In this document: piece by piece, positions 18,029 through 26,274 of the stretch
Position numbering within the stretch: the stretch's first letter is position 1
How the letters are laid out: every line of letters starts with the position of its first letter
Assembly: GCA_004000515.1 (NCBI GenBank)
Contig: CP034537.1
Location: 6,338,001 to 6,402,000 of the forward strand
DNA from: Pseudomonas poae
GTDB lineage: Bacteria; Pseudomonadota; Gammaproteobacteria; Pseudomonadales; Pseudomonadaceae
Reading direction: 5' to 3'
DNA length: 64,000 nucleotides
The notes under the pieces: model-generated
Told to the model about the DNA's origin: nothing
The model's input: the letters and a program-made list of their open reading frames with translations, nothing else
The model's database searches: none
Made by a program: the position numbers and the translations under genes

Positions 18029-18723
18029 TTAATAAGGGTCAGTAATTCACGCATTTCGGCAAACGGTACGGCCCCGGCATCGGCCAACTGTCCATGCCGA
18101 TCGATCGAACCAAAACCCAATACTTTTATATTCGCGGCAACGGCCGCTTGAATACCGGTGACACTGTCTTCAATCACCACGGCATCCGCTACGTCAACGT
18201 TGTAGGCCTGGCAAGCGGTTAAAAACACCAGGGGGTCAGGTTTCCAACGGCCCAATTCATAACAACTGAATATTCGCCCCTCGAAATAAGAGAACAACCC
18301 CGCCACACGCAAACAATGTTCTATCTTGTTGCGCGGTGCGCTGGACGCCACGCAATACGCAATGTTCAGATTTTCCAGCACATCGATTATTCCGTCAGTG
18401 GCCTTCAAGTGAAGCGTCAAGGCCTCCAACGCTTGCACCCTAAAGTGCGGTTCAAACTGATCATCCAGGCGTATATCCAATACCTGCTCAGCCTCACGCA
18501 AACAATCGGCAATCTTTCGCCCACGAAAACGCTCAATATAATACGAACTATCAAGTACAATAGTGTCCGGCGCATAACCATTCAACAGGGCAATCAATAC
18601 AGACAGGCTGATTTCTTCGCTTTGAACTAATACACCGTCGCAATCGAAGATTACCAACTTAGGCAATGACACTGCCGCCTGTTCTGGTAGTTCCCCTATA
18701 ACTGCCGATTCATACATGGGCAT
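18025..18723 (-). CDS. HAD-superfamily phosphatase, first gene of the sulfotransferase cluster
   Basis: 232 residues. HAD motif I is VIFDCDGVLVQSE (residues 23-35), motif II is VASSAP, motif III is the Lys in GRWKPDPLVFL and motif IV is VVIEDSVTGIQAA. It therefore has the full catalytic set of a subclass I phosphoglycolate-phosphatase or beta-phosphoglucomutase-like enzyme. With a transaldolase immediately downstream (4-base overlap), dephosphorylation of a sugar phosphate product is the simplest role. Codon use here is noticeably more A/T-rich than in the flanking psl or fec genes, as in the sulfotransferase, which hints at transfer. Confidence 0.85.
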   Translation of the reverse strand: MPMYESAVIGELPEQAAVSLPKLVIFDCDGVLVQSEEISLSVLIALLNGYAPDTIVLDSSYYIERFRGRKIADCLREAEQVLDIRLDDQFEPHFRVQALEALTLHLKATDGIIDVLENLNIAYCVASSAPRNKIEHCLRVAGLFSYFEGRIFSCYELGRWKPDPLVFLTACQAYNVDVADAVVIEDSVTGIQAAVAANIKVLGFGSIDRHGQLADAGAVPFAEMRELLTLIN

Positions 18724-18971
18724 CTCTTATAGGTGACTCCGCGATGACTTCCGAACTACCAACGGAGCGGGTTGAGGTGTGCCTATAAGACACGCGACAA
18801 AAAACCCTGTCAAACGCTTTTGAGCGGTTTTTTAGTATCTTATGGTTATTTTTTATTATTCTGTTATTCCATTTTTCACCATGGTTGTAGTCGCTAATTT
18901 CACAACGGTGAACTTCCCTTGTCCGGCATCAGTCAGCTGCTTGAACTCACGAATTTAAGGTCGGGTGGGCA

Positions 18972-19772
18972 ATGCGAATTTCGTTGGAACAACAAGTGGC
19001 GTTGGTGACGGGTGCCAGCTCCGGAATCGGCGCCGGCGCGGCCAAGGCGCTCGCGCAATCCGGGGCTGCAGTGGTGTTGAATTACAACGCCCAGGCCGCG
19101 CCTGCCGAAGCACTCGCGGCGCAGATCAATGCCGACGGCGGCCGTGCCATTGCGATTGGCGCAGATGTGTCTAAAGAAGCCGATGTTGAACGCCTGTTCG
19201 CCCAGACCCTCGATGCGTTCGGCCACCTGGACATCCTGGTGGCCAACTCCGGGCTGCAGAAAGACGCCAATCTGGTCGACATGACGCTCGAGGACTGGAA
19301 CACGGTGATCGGCGTCAACCTCACCGGCCAGTTCCTCTGCGCCCGCGCCGCGGTGCGTATCTTCAATCGCCAGGGCGTGCGGGACGGTGTCTCGCGGGCC
19401 GCCGGCAAAATCATCCACATGAGTTCGGTGCACCAACTCATCCCTTGGGCCGGCCACGTGAATTACGCGGCCTCCAAGGGTGGCGTGGAAATGCTGATGC
19501 GCACCCTCGCCCAGGAAGTCAGTGAACAACGCATCCGCATCAACGGCATTGCGCCGGGGGCGATCCGAACGGCAATCAACCGCGCAGCCACCGAAGGCGC
19601 GGCCGAAAAGGAGCTGTTGAAGCTGATTCCTTATGGTCGGGTGGGTGATGTGGAGGACGTCGCCAACGCCGTGGTATGGCTGGCCAGCGATGCCTCTGAC
19701 TATGTAGTGGGCAGCACCCTGTTTATTGACGGCGGCATGAGCCTTTATCCGGAGTTTCGTGGCAATGGTTGA
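18972..19772 (+). CDS. Short-chain dehydrogenase, glucose 1-dehydrogenase-like
   Basis: 266 residues. It has TGASSGIGAGAAKAL, the NSG loop in LVANSGLQKDA, catalytic Ser in IIHMSSVHQ and YAASKGG as YxxxK. YNAQ at the end of strand 2, without an acidic residue, allows NADP. The C terminus GSTLFIDGGMSLYPEFRGNG matches glucose 1-dehydrogenase-like SDRs. The ATG at 18972 is preceded by a purine-rich GGTCGGGTGG. It overlaps the GH15 gene by 8 bases, so the two are one transcription unit and probably act on the same carbohydrate. Confidence 0.85.
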   Translation: MRISLEQQVALVTGASSGIGAGAAKALAQSGAAVVLNYNAQAAPAEALAAQINADGGRAIAIGADVSKEADVERLFAQTLDAFGHLDILVANSGLQKDANLVDMTLEDWNTVIGVNLTGQFLCARAAVRIFNRQGVRDGVSRAAGKIIHMSSVHQLIPWAGHVNYAASKGGVEMLMRTLAQEVSEQRIRINGIAPGAIRTAINRAATEGAAEKELLKLIPYGRVGDVEDVANAVVWLASDASDYVVGSTLFIDGGMSLYPEFRGNG

Positions 19773-21591
19773 TTTGAAGAACGAACAACAGAGTGCCATT
19801 GATGCCCACGGCATCATCGGCGATATGCGCAGTGCGGCATTGGTAAACGATAAAGGCAGCATCGATTTTTTCTGCTGGCCGGAATTCGACAGCCCCTCGA
19901 TCTTCTGCTCGCTGCTGGACACCCCAGACGCCGGGATTTTCCAACTCACCCCAGACCTGCCCAACGCCCGCCGCGAGCAGATCTACCTGCCCGACACCAA
20001 CGTGTTGCAGACCCGCTGGCTCAGCGATGAAGCCGTGGTCGAGATCACCGACCTGCTGACCATCAGCGAGGAGATCGATGACCTGCCCCTGTTGATTCGC
20101 CGCGTGCGCGTGGTCAGCGGCAAAGCCAATATCCACCTGCGCTGTGCGGTGCGTCATGACTATGCGCGCACGCCAACCCAGGCCGCTCTCGACAACGGCA
20201 CTGTGTGTTTTACCGCGCAAGGCCAACCCGGCCTGCGCCTGTCCAGCAGCCATCCGCTGCACATCAAGGACGGTGCCGCCGTCGCCAGTTTCGAACTACG
20301 CCAGGAAGAAGGCGCCGAGTTCGTCCTCGGTGGCCAGGAAGACGAGCGCGTCGACAGCGGCTGCACCGACTTGGCGCTGGCCCATACGTTGAAGTTCTGG
20401 CGCGGCTGGATCGCACAATCGAATTACCGCGGACGCTGGCGTGAAATGGTCAACCGCTCGGCGCTGGCCTTAAAACTTCTGACCTCGCGCAAACACGGCG
20501 CAATCATCGCCGCTGCCACCTTCGGCCTGCCCGAGACACCGGGTGGCGAGCGCAACTGGGATTACCGCTACACCTGGATCCGCGATGCCTCCTTTACCGT
20601 CTACGCCTTCATGCGCCTGGGCTTTGTAGAAGAAGCCAATAGCTACATGCGCTGGCTCAAGGGCCGGGTCAGCGACTGCTGCGGGCAGCCGACCAAAATC
20701 AACATCCTGTATGGCATCGACGGGCGCCAGGAACTGCCGGAAGCCGAGCTTGACCACTTTAGCGGCCACGGCGGTGCCAAGCCGGTGCGCATCGGCAATG
20801 AGGCATTCGACCAGATCCAGCTGGATATCTATGGCGAGCTGATGGACGCGGTGTACCTGGTCAACAAGTACGGCGAAGCGATCTCCCACGAGGGCTGGAA
20901 ACATACCGTGGAGGTGGCCGACCAGGTCTGCGAGATCTGGAACACCAAGGACGTGGGCATCTGGGAGATGCGCGGCGAGCAGCATCACTTCCTGCATTCG
21001 CGGCTGATGTGCTGGGTGGCTCTGGACCGTTCGATCCGCCTGGCGTCCAAGCGCTCGCTGCCGGCGCCATTCGCCCGCTGGGACCAGACCCGCCAAGCGA
21101 TCTACGCCGATATCTGGAGCAACTTCTGGAACGAAGAACGCGGGCACTTTGTGCAGCACACCGGCAGCACCGCCCTTGACGGCTCGATGCTGCTGATGCC
21201 GCTGGTGCGTTTTGTCGCCGCCACCGATCCACGCTGGCTGTCCACACTGGAAGCCATCCAGAAGAGCTTGGTGCGCGACGGCATGGTCTATCGCTACCGC
21301 AACGACGACAGCCAGATCGACGGTTTGCAAGGCACCGAAGGCGCCTTCGCCGCGTGCTCGTTCTGGTACGTGGAATGCCTGGCACGCGCCGGCCAAGTGG
21401 AAAAGGCCCACCTGGAATTCGAACAACTGCTGCGCTACGCAAACCCCTTGGGGCTGTACGCCGAAGAATTCGACAGCCAGGCACGCCACTTGGGCAACAC
21501 GCCACAGGCCCTGAGCCATTTGGCGCTGATCAGCGCTGCAACGTTCCTGGACCGTAAGCTGAGTGGGGAGAAGACGACGTGGCAACCCTAG
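19765..21591 (+). CDS. Glycoside hydrolase family 15 (glucoamylase/trehalase-like)
   Basis: About 608 residues, intracellular (no signal peptide). The N-terminal beta-sandwich begins with IIGDMRSAALVNDKGSIDFF, which is the bacterial GH15 opening. The (alpha/alpha)6 barrel starts near residue 225 and includes GERNWDYRYTWIRDASFT, carrying the family's substrate-binding Arg/Asp residues. QLDIYGELMDAVYL and DGLQGTEGAFAACSFW are also family blocks; the latter contains the likely catalytic Glu. The start at 19765 is chosen over an in-frame GTG 6 bases earlier because it is ATG and fits the family start. It hydrolyses an alpha-linked glucan or trehalose; which one cannot be said. Confidence 0.88.
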   Translation: MVDLKNEQQSAIDAHGIIGDMRSAALVNDKGSIDFFCWPEFDSPSIFCSLLDTPDAGIFQLTPDLPNARREQIYLPDTNVLQTRWLSDEAVVEITDLLTISEEIDDLPLLIRRVRVVSGKANIHLRCAVRHDYARTPTQAALDNGTVCFTAQGQPGLRLSSSHPLHIKDGAAVASFELRQEEGAEFVLGGQEDERVDSGCTDLALAHTLKFWRGWIAQSNYRGRWREMVNRSALALKLLTSRKHGAIIAAATFGLPETPGGERNWDYRYTWIRDASFTVYAFMRLGFVEEANSYMRWLKGRVSDCCGQPTKINILYGIDGRQELPEAELDHFSGHGGAKPVRIGNEAFDQIQLDIYGELMDAVYLVNKYGEAISHEGWKHTVEVADQVCEIWNTKDVGIWEMRGEQHHFLHSRLMCWVALDRSIRLASKRSLPAPFARWDQTRQAIYADIWSNFWNEERGHFVQHTGSTALDGSMLLMPLVRFVAATDPRWLSTLEAIQKSLVRDGMVYRYRNDDSQIDGLQGTEGAFAACSFWYVECLARAGQVEKAHLEFEQLLRYANPLGLYAEEFDSQARHLGNTPQALSHLALISAATFLDRKLSGEKTTWQP

Positions 21592-21629
21592 GGCACAATG
21601 GCCTGCCCTCGACTGCCGACAGGAACCCC

Positions 21630-22103
21630 ATGCGCCAGGTACTGCTGATCATCGATGTGCAACCGTCCTTTAACCCGCCCGAGTGGCTGGTGGAGGGCAT
21701 CAACGCCCTGCTCGGCCACCTGCCCTCGGTGGCCACTGTGGAGCGCCACGACGAAAGCGTCACCCCGTTCGCCCGCCAACTGGGCTGGCAACCAGCGCCG
21801 AACGACCAAAGCCTGATCGCGGCGGATCGCATCTTTATCAAGCATGGGTATGCGCCAACGCCCGAGACCGTCGCCTACCTCAAAAGCCTGGCGCCGGAGC
21901 GGGTGTTGGTGTGCGGAATCCAGACCGATACCTGCGTCTTGGCGGCTGGGTTCGCTTTGTTTGATGCGGGTTTGCAGCCGACCTTGATCAGCGATTTGAC
22001 GGTAGGGTCTTCATTGGATCGATCAGGGCAGTTGGGGGTGGATTTGTGGCGGCATCACTTCAAGCATGTGCTGAGCCGTGCTGACCTTGATCTAGACAAG
22101 TAA
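21630..22103 (+). CDS. Isochorismatase-like cysteine hydrolase
   Basis: 157 residues from ATG 21630 (MRQVLLIIDVQPSF). The open frame extends 51 bases upstream into the GH15 gene but the homology starts here. The catalytic triad is visible: Asp in IIDVQ, Lys in IFIKHGYAPT and Cys in CGIQTDTCVLAAGFALFDAG. The family includes nicotinamidases and isochorismatases; the substrate is not evident. It lies 38 bases after the GH15 stop in the same direction and may be co-transcribed. Confidence 0.82.
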   Translation: MRQVLLIIDVQPSFNPPEWLVEGINALLGHLPSVATVERHDESVTPFARQLGWQPAPNDQSLIAADRIFIKHGYAPTPETVAYLKSLAPERVLVCGIQTDTCVLAAGFALFDAGLQPTLISDLTVGSSLDRSGQLGVDLWRHHFKHVLSRADLDLDK

Positions 22104-22186
22104 CCCCTGCGCCACACATCGCCCCCATCCCGTCACGGCAATCGGCTAGAGTTCCAAAACCTCTGGCCAACCGACAAACACTCACC

Positions 22187-23100
22187 ATGACCACGACCGC
22201 CCCGCTGCTCTACGTGCGTACCTCCATGCTCGATGTGGCCTATGAAGCCCACGGCCCCACGGATGGCGCACCGGTAATTCTGTTGCATGGTTTTCCTATG
22301 ACCCGCGCGGCTACGACGCGATTGCGCCGGTGCTGGCCGAGCAAGGCTATCGGGTATTGGTGCCGTACCTGCGCGGTTATGGCCCGACGCGATTTATCAA
22401 CGAGCACGTGATGCGCTCCGGGCAGCAGGCGGCGTTGGCCAAGGACTTGCTGGACTTTATGGATGCGCTGTCGATTCCCCAGGCCACCCTCGCCGGGTAT
22501 GACTGGGGCGGACGCGCTGCGTGTATCGTCGCGGCGTTATGGCCAGAGCGGGTGCGTGGTTTGGTGACGGGGGATGGCTACAACATCCAGGACATCGCCA
22601 AGTCGCTCAAGCCCCGGGCGCCGGTGACTGAGCATCGGTTGTGGTACCAGTTCTACTTTCATACCCAGCGCGGCGTAGACGGTTTGACCGCCAATCGCCG
22701 AGAGTTGTGTGAACTGTTGTGGTCGCTGTGGTCGCCGTCCTGGGCCGAGGGGCCGGGCCTGTATGGGCAGACCGCGCCGTCGTTCGATAACCCGGATTTT
22801 GTCGAGGTGGTGATTCACTCTTATCGCCACCGCTTTATGTACGCGCCGGGCGACCCGGCACTGGAAGCCATCGAGCAGGCACTGGTGTTGCAACCGGCGA
22901 TTTCGGTACCGAGTATTTCACTGTGCGGCGCCGATGATGGTGTGGGCCCGCCGCCCGAGGAAGATGACGACGTGGAGCACTTCAGCGGCTTCTATAGGCG
23001 ACGGGTGTTGCCCGGCGTCGGCCACAATATTCCGCAGGAAGCGCCTCAGGCCACGCTGGATGCGCTGTTGGAATTGCTCGGCGAGAAGCGCTCGCGGTAG
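22187..23100 (+). CDS. Alpha/beta hydrolase, epoxide-hydrolase/dehalogenase-like (one frameshift)
   Basis: About 304 residues. The oxyanion motif is LLHGFP and the nucleophile elbow is GYDWGGRAA. Asp rather than Ser is the nucleophile, as in epoxide hydrolases and haloalkane dehalogenases; the His is in GVGHNIPQEAP. The frame breaks at 22295-22296, where CC should be CCC (HGFPYDPRGYDAIAPVLAEQ when repaired). The C terminus overlaps the end of the convergent GlxA-type regulator by about 55 bases. The substrate is unknown. Confidence 0.8.
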
Positions 23101-24037
23101 GCCTGGGGCGTTACCGACAGGGCCCTTAAAAAGCTGCGGCGCAACGTCTCTTCACAACCGAACCCGCATTGCACGGCAATGCGTTTGATCGATGCATTGC
23201 TGTCGGCGAGTTGCCGGCGTGCTGTTTCGACGCGGATCAGTTCGACGGCACGCGCCGGGGTTTGGCCGGTTTCGGCCCGGTAGTGGCGCACGAAACTGCG
23301 CTCGCTCATGCCGCTCTGGGCGGCCAGGGTTGGGATGTTCAAATCCAACGTCAGGTGTTCGGCGATCCAGGCGTGGAGTTCGGCGAAGCGGCTGTCGCTC
23401 TTTGCAGGGACAGGGTCACGCTGAATTGCGACTGGCCGCCGGGGCGCTTGAGGAACACCACCAAGTGCCGCGCCACTTCCAGGGCCACCGCACTGCCCAG
23501 GTCTTCTTCCACCAGGGCCAGGCACAGGTCGATACCGGCGGTGACGCCGGCCGAGGTCCACACACTGCCTTGCTGGATAAAGATCGGGTTGGCCTCCACC
23601 GTCAGCGATGGAAATTTGCGCGCCAGTTCCTCGCAGCGCGTCCAGTGGGTGGCCACGCGACGGCCATCGAGCAGGCCGCTGGCGGCGAGCAGGAAGGCGC
23701 CGGTGCAGACGGACGTCATGCGCCGGGTGTGCCGGGCTTTCTCACGCACCCAATCCACCAGCGCCGGGTCTTCGGCGGCGCCGTATACACCCCAGCCTCC
23801 GGCGATCACCAGGGTGTCGCAAGGCGTGTCGGCGGCGGGCAACGGCTCGGCCACCAGCGCCAGGCCGGCAGAGGTCATCACCGGTTCGCTTTGCGCGGCG
23901 ATCACCGAGACGGCATAGGGCAGCGGCTCACCGCGCTGACGGGCCAAGTCATTAGTGGAGGCGAACACTTGCAGCGGCCCGGTCACGTCGAGCACCTGGG
24001 CATTGTTGAAAGCGAGTACGTGGATGATTCGCGGCAT
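23046..24037 (-). CDS. GlxA-family AraC regulator with DJ-1/PfpI sensor domain (one frameshift)
   Basis: About 330 residues. The N-terminal DJ-1/PfpI (amidotransferase-like) domain has VLDVTGPLQVFA and RMTSVCTGAFLLAASGLLDG with the elbow Cys retained. The C-terminal AraC pair of helix-turn-helices includes IPTLAAQSGMSERSFVRHYR and IKRIAVQCGFGCEETLRRSF. The frame breaks near 23430. It is divergent from inhA with about 90 bases between the starts, and its sensor domain closely resembles the InhA enzyme (TSVCTGS..AAGLL..GRKATTHW). It probably controls inhA and may bind a related ligand; this is inference. Confidence 0.85.
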
Positions 24038-24127
24038 GATTGGCGTGATCTGTGGGCTCAATGGCGTATTCGCCAAAGCCTAGGCCTCTACAGTGAACCC
24101 GTCCACCCCTTTATCGGAGCGCTATCC

Positions 24128-24808
24128 ATGACCTTGCAGATCGGCTTTGTGTTGTTCCCCGGCATCCAGCAACTGGACCTGACCGGCCCCTACGACGTGC
24201 TCGGCTCGCTGCCGGACGTGAAGTTGCACCTGGTGTGGAAAGACCTCGCGCCGGTCACCTCAAGCACCGGCCTGGTGTTTACTCCGACCATGACCTACGC
24301 CGACTGCCCGTCGCTGGATGTGATCTGCGTACCCGGCGGTTCCGGGGTTGGCGCGTTGATGGAAGACCCACTGACCCTCGACTTCCTCAAGGCCCAGGCG
24401 CACACCGCGCGCTACGTGACCTCGGTGTGCACCGGCTCGCTGGTACTGGGTGCAGCGGGCTTGCTGCGCGGACGCAAAGCCACGACCCACTGGGCGTATC
24501 ACGACATGCTCGCCCCGCTCGGCGCGATCCCGGTGCAAGAGCGCGTGGTGCGTGACGGCAACCTGCTGACCGGTGGCGGCATCACCGCCGGTATCGACTT
24601 TGCCCTGACCCTGGCAGCGGAGTTGTACAGCGAAGCGACGGCGCAACTGGTGCAGTTGCAGATTGAATACGCGCCGGCGCCGCCGTTTGATTCGGGCAGC
24701 CCGCAAACCGCGCCGTTGAGTGTTTTGGAAGAGGCTCGCAAGCGCACGGTGGAGTCGCGCAAAACCCGCGGCGAAATCGTCGCACGGGCAGCCGCGCGCC
24801 TTGGCTGA
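24128..24808 (+). CDS. inhA: Isonitrile hydratase
   Basis: 226 residues, DJ-1/PfpI superfamily. Hydrates isonitriles to N-substituted formamides. The sequence from MTLQIGFVLFPGIQQLDLTG through DVICVPGGSGVGALMEDP, the nucleophile Cys in YVTSVCTGSLVLGAAGLL, and HWAYHDMLAPLGAIPV follows P. putida N19-2 isonitrile hydratase closely over the whole length. The acidic residue of the elbow pair is in DLTGPYDVL. The ATG at 24128 gives the family-length protein; the longer open frame upstream is antisense to the regulator gene. A REPIN follows the stop. Confidence 0.88.
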   Translation: MTLQIGFVLFPGIQQLDLTGPYDVLGSLPDVKLHLVWKDLAPVTSSTGLVFTPTMTYADCPSLDVICVPGGSGVGALMEDPLTLDFLKAQAHTARYVTSVCTGSLVLGAAGLLRGRKATTHWAYHDMLAPLGAIPVQERVVRDGNLLTGGGITAGIDFALTLAAELYSEATAQLVQLQIEYAPAPPFDSGSPQTAPLSVLEEARKRTVESRKTRGEIVARAAARLG

Positions 24809-24821
24809 CACCACAAAACCC

Positions 24822-24910
24822 TGTGGGAGCGGGCTTGCTCGCGAATGCGGTGGATCAGTCAACATCTTCAGTGACTGACACTGCGCATTCGCGAGCAAGC
24901 CCGCTCCCAC
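24822..24910. repeat. REPIN (two inverted REP sequences)
   Basis: Two 27-base arms in perfect inverted orientation (24823-24849 and 24884-24910) around a 34-base centre. The arms begin GTGGGAGCGGGCTTGCTCGC, the common REP family of the P. fluorescens group. It lies between the convergent inhA and lysE-like genes, the usual extragenic setting, and could act as a bidirectional terminator. Confidence 0.9.
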
Positions 24911-24969
24911 CTTTGAACTGAGTTCGACACAAAAATCGGTCGGTTTTAAGATCGCCATCGCCGGTAATT

Positions 24970-25598
24970 TCAGGTGGGACGTGACATCACCGCCAGCCGT
25001 ACCGCCAACACCATCAACACCGTCGCCAGCCCCCACTTCTGCAGCCAGGCGCTTTTCGAGCGACGGGCAAAAAACCGGCTCAACGCACCACCAAAGCCCC
25101 CAGCACCCCGTGAAACACAGTGGCGATCACGGTTAAAACACCGCCGAGTACCATCAACTGCACGGCAATCGACCCCGCCTCCGGCTGCACGAACTGCGGC
25201 AAAAACACCACAAAAAACAGCAACGCCTTGGGGTTGAGCAGGCTGTTGAGCATGGCTTGCAGAAACACCCGGCCCAAGGGCACGCGGTTGACGTGGGCAG
25301 TGTCCATCCCCGGCTTTTTCTGCAGGGTCTTGAACACCAGCCACAGCAAATAGACCACCCCCGCGTACCGGATCAGGTCAAAAGATGGCGGCCAACTGGC
25401 GACTAGCGCCGTCACCCCCGTCGCAGTCAATGCCGTCAGCAGCAGGTCGGCCACGCTGATGCCCAAGGCTGAGGCCATGCCACCGCGCCAGCCGTGGGTC
25501 ACGCCATGGCTGATCACAAAGGCCATGTTTGGCCCCGGCGATAACAGCAACAGTAAAACAGCGCCGGAAAAAACCGCCAGGGTCGCCAGGTCGATCAT
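24970..25598 (-). CDS. LysE-family amino-acid exporter (one frameshift)
   Basis: About 209 residues, six predicted membrane helices. The family start is MIDLATLAVFSGAVLLLLLS followed by PGPNMAFVISHG and GWRGGMASALGIS, the LysE/RhtB signature. NPKALLFFVVFLPQFV is also typical. The frame breaks near 25085 and continues as GALSRFFARRSKSAWLQ, ending VRLAVMSRPT. The start at 25598 has AAGG about 10 bases upstream and fits the family. The substrate is unknown. Confidence 0.85.
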
Positions 25599-25713
25599 GC
25601 TCAAGCCTTCCATGGTTAAAAACCGCAGATTAAACAGCGCCTGCCTGGGGTACAAAAAAATTGTGCTGGATACATTGCTCGACGGTAATTGCTCATTGCC
25701 AGGATCAGCGACT

Positions 25714-25732
25714 AGAATGCGAAACATTATCA
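25714..25732 (+). promoter_or_regulatory. Fur box upstream of second sigma/FecR/receptor module
   Basis: The sequence AATGCGAAACATTATC matches the Fur consensus core at about 13 of 17 positions. It lies about 20 bases before the sigma-factor start, so iron-loaded Fur would block this promoter. Confidence 0.55.
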
Positions 25733-25752
25733 ATTAAGACTGTTGCGCCAGG

Positions 25753-26274
25753 ATGCCCATGTCGAGCGACCACCCACTGGACCATGCCGCTATCGGCCAG
25801 CTTTACCATGCCCATCACTCCTGGCTGCGGGGCTGGTTGAGCCGGCGCACCGGTTGTCGCGAGCATGCCGCCGACCTGGCCCAGGAAACCTTTGTGCGCC
25901 TGCTCAATGCGCGCAAACAGCAGGCATTGCTGCAACCCCGCGCCTACCTGAGCAGCATCGCCCGCAGTTTGATGATCGACCAATACCGGCGCCGCGAGCT
26001 TGAGCGCGCCTACCTCGAAAGCCTGGCCCACTTCCCACAGGTTGAAGTGCCGTCGGAAGAAACCCGACTGCTGATCCTCGACAGCCTGGAGCGCATCGAC
26101 CGCCTGCTCGACCAGCTCAAGCCTCGCGTTCGCGAAGCCTTCTTGCTGGCGCAACTGGATGGCCTGACCTGCGCGCAAATCGCCCTGCGCCTGGGTGTGT
26201 CCAAGGCCACGGTGGAGCGCGACCTGTCCAAAGCCCTGCACGCCTGCTATCGGTTGCGTTATGCCGAACGTTGA
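25753..26274 (+). CDS. ECF sigma factor, FecI-like (module 2)
   Basis: 173 residues in an intact frame. Region 2 contains CREHAADLAQETFVRLLNA and region 4 ends with TCAQIALRLGVSKATVERDL. RAYLSSIARSLMIDQYRRRE is the FecI-type linker after region 2. A second ATG at 25759 is equally possible. The next gene, a fecR homologue, starts 14 bases before this stop. It should activate the receptor gene at 27318 in response to its siderophore. Confidence 0.88.
   Translation: MPMSSDHPLDHAAIGQLYHAHHSWLRGWLSRRTGCREHAADLAQETFVRLLNARKQQALLQPRAYLSSIARSLMIDQYRRRELERAYLESLAHFPQVEVPSEETRLLILDSLERIDRLLDQLKPRVREAFLLAQLDGLTCAQIALRLGVSKATVERDLSKALHACYRLRYAER

Noticed and set aside
18795..18835. Terminator-like hairpin AAACGCT...AGCG with a T run on the plus strand
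   Set aside because: No plus-strand gene lies upstream, the stem has a bulge, and it sits in the promoter region of the leftward cluster; probably chance in an A/T-rich stretch.
19759..21591. GTG at 19759 as the GH15 start
   Set aside because: ATG two codons later fits the family start and has equal upstream sequence.
24128..24808. Annotation of inhA as a generic protease I or thiJ gene
   Set aside because: The whole-length match to isonitrile hydratase, including motifs around the Cys, is much closer than to PfpI proteases.
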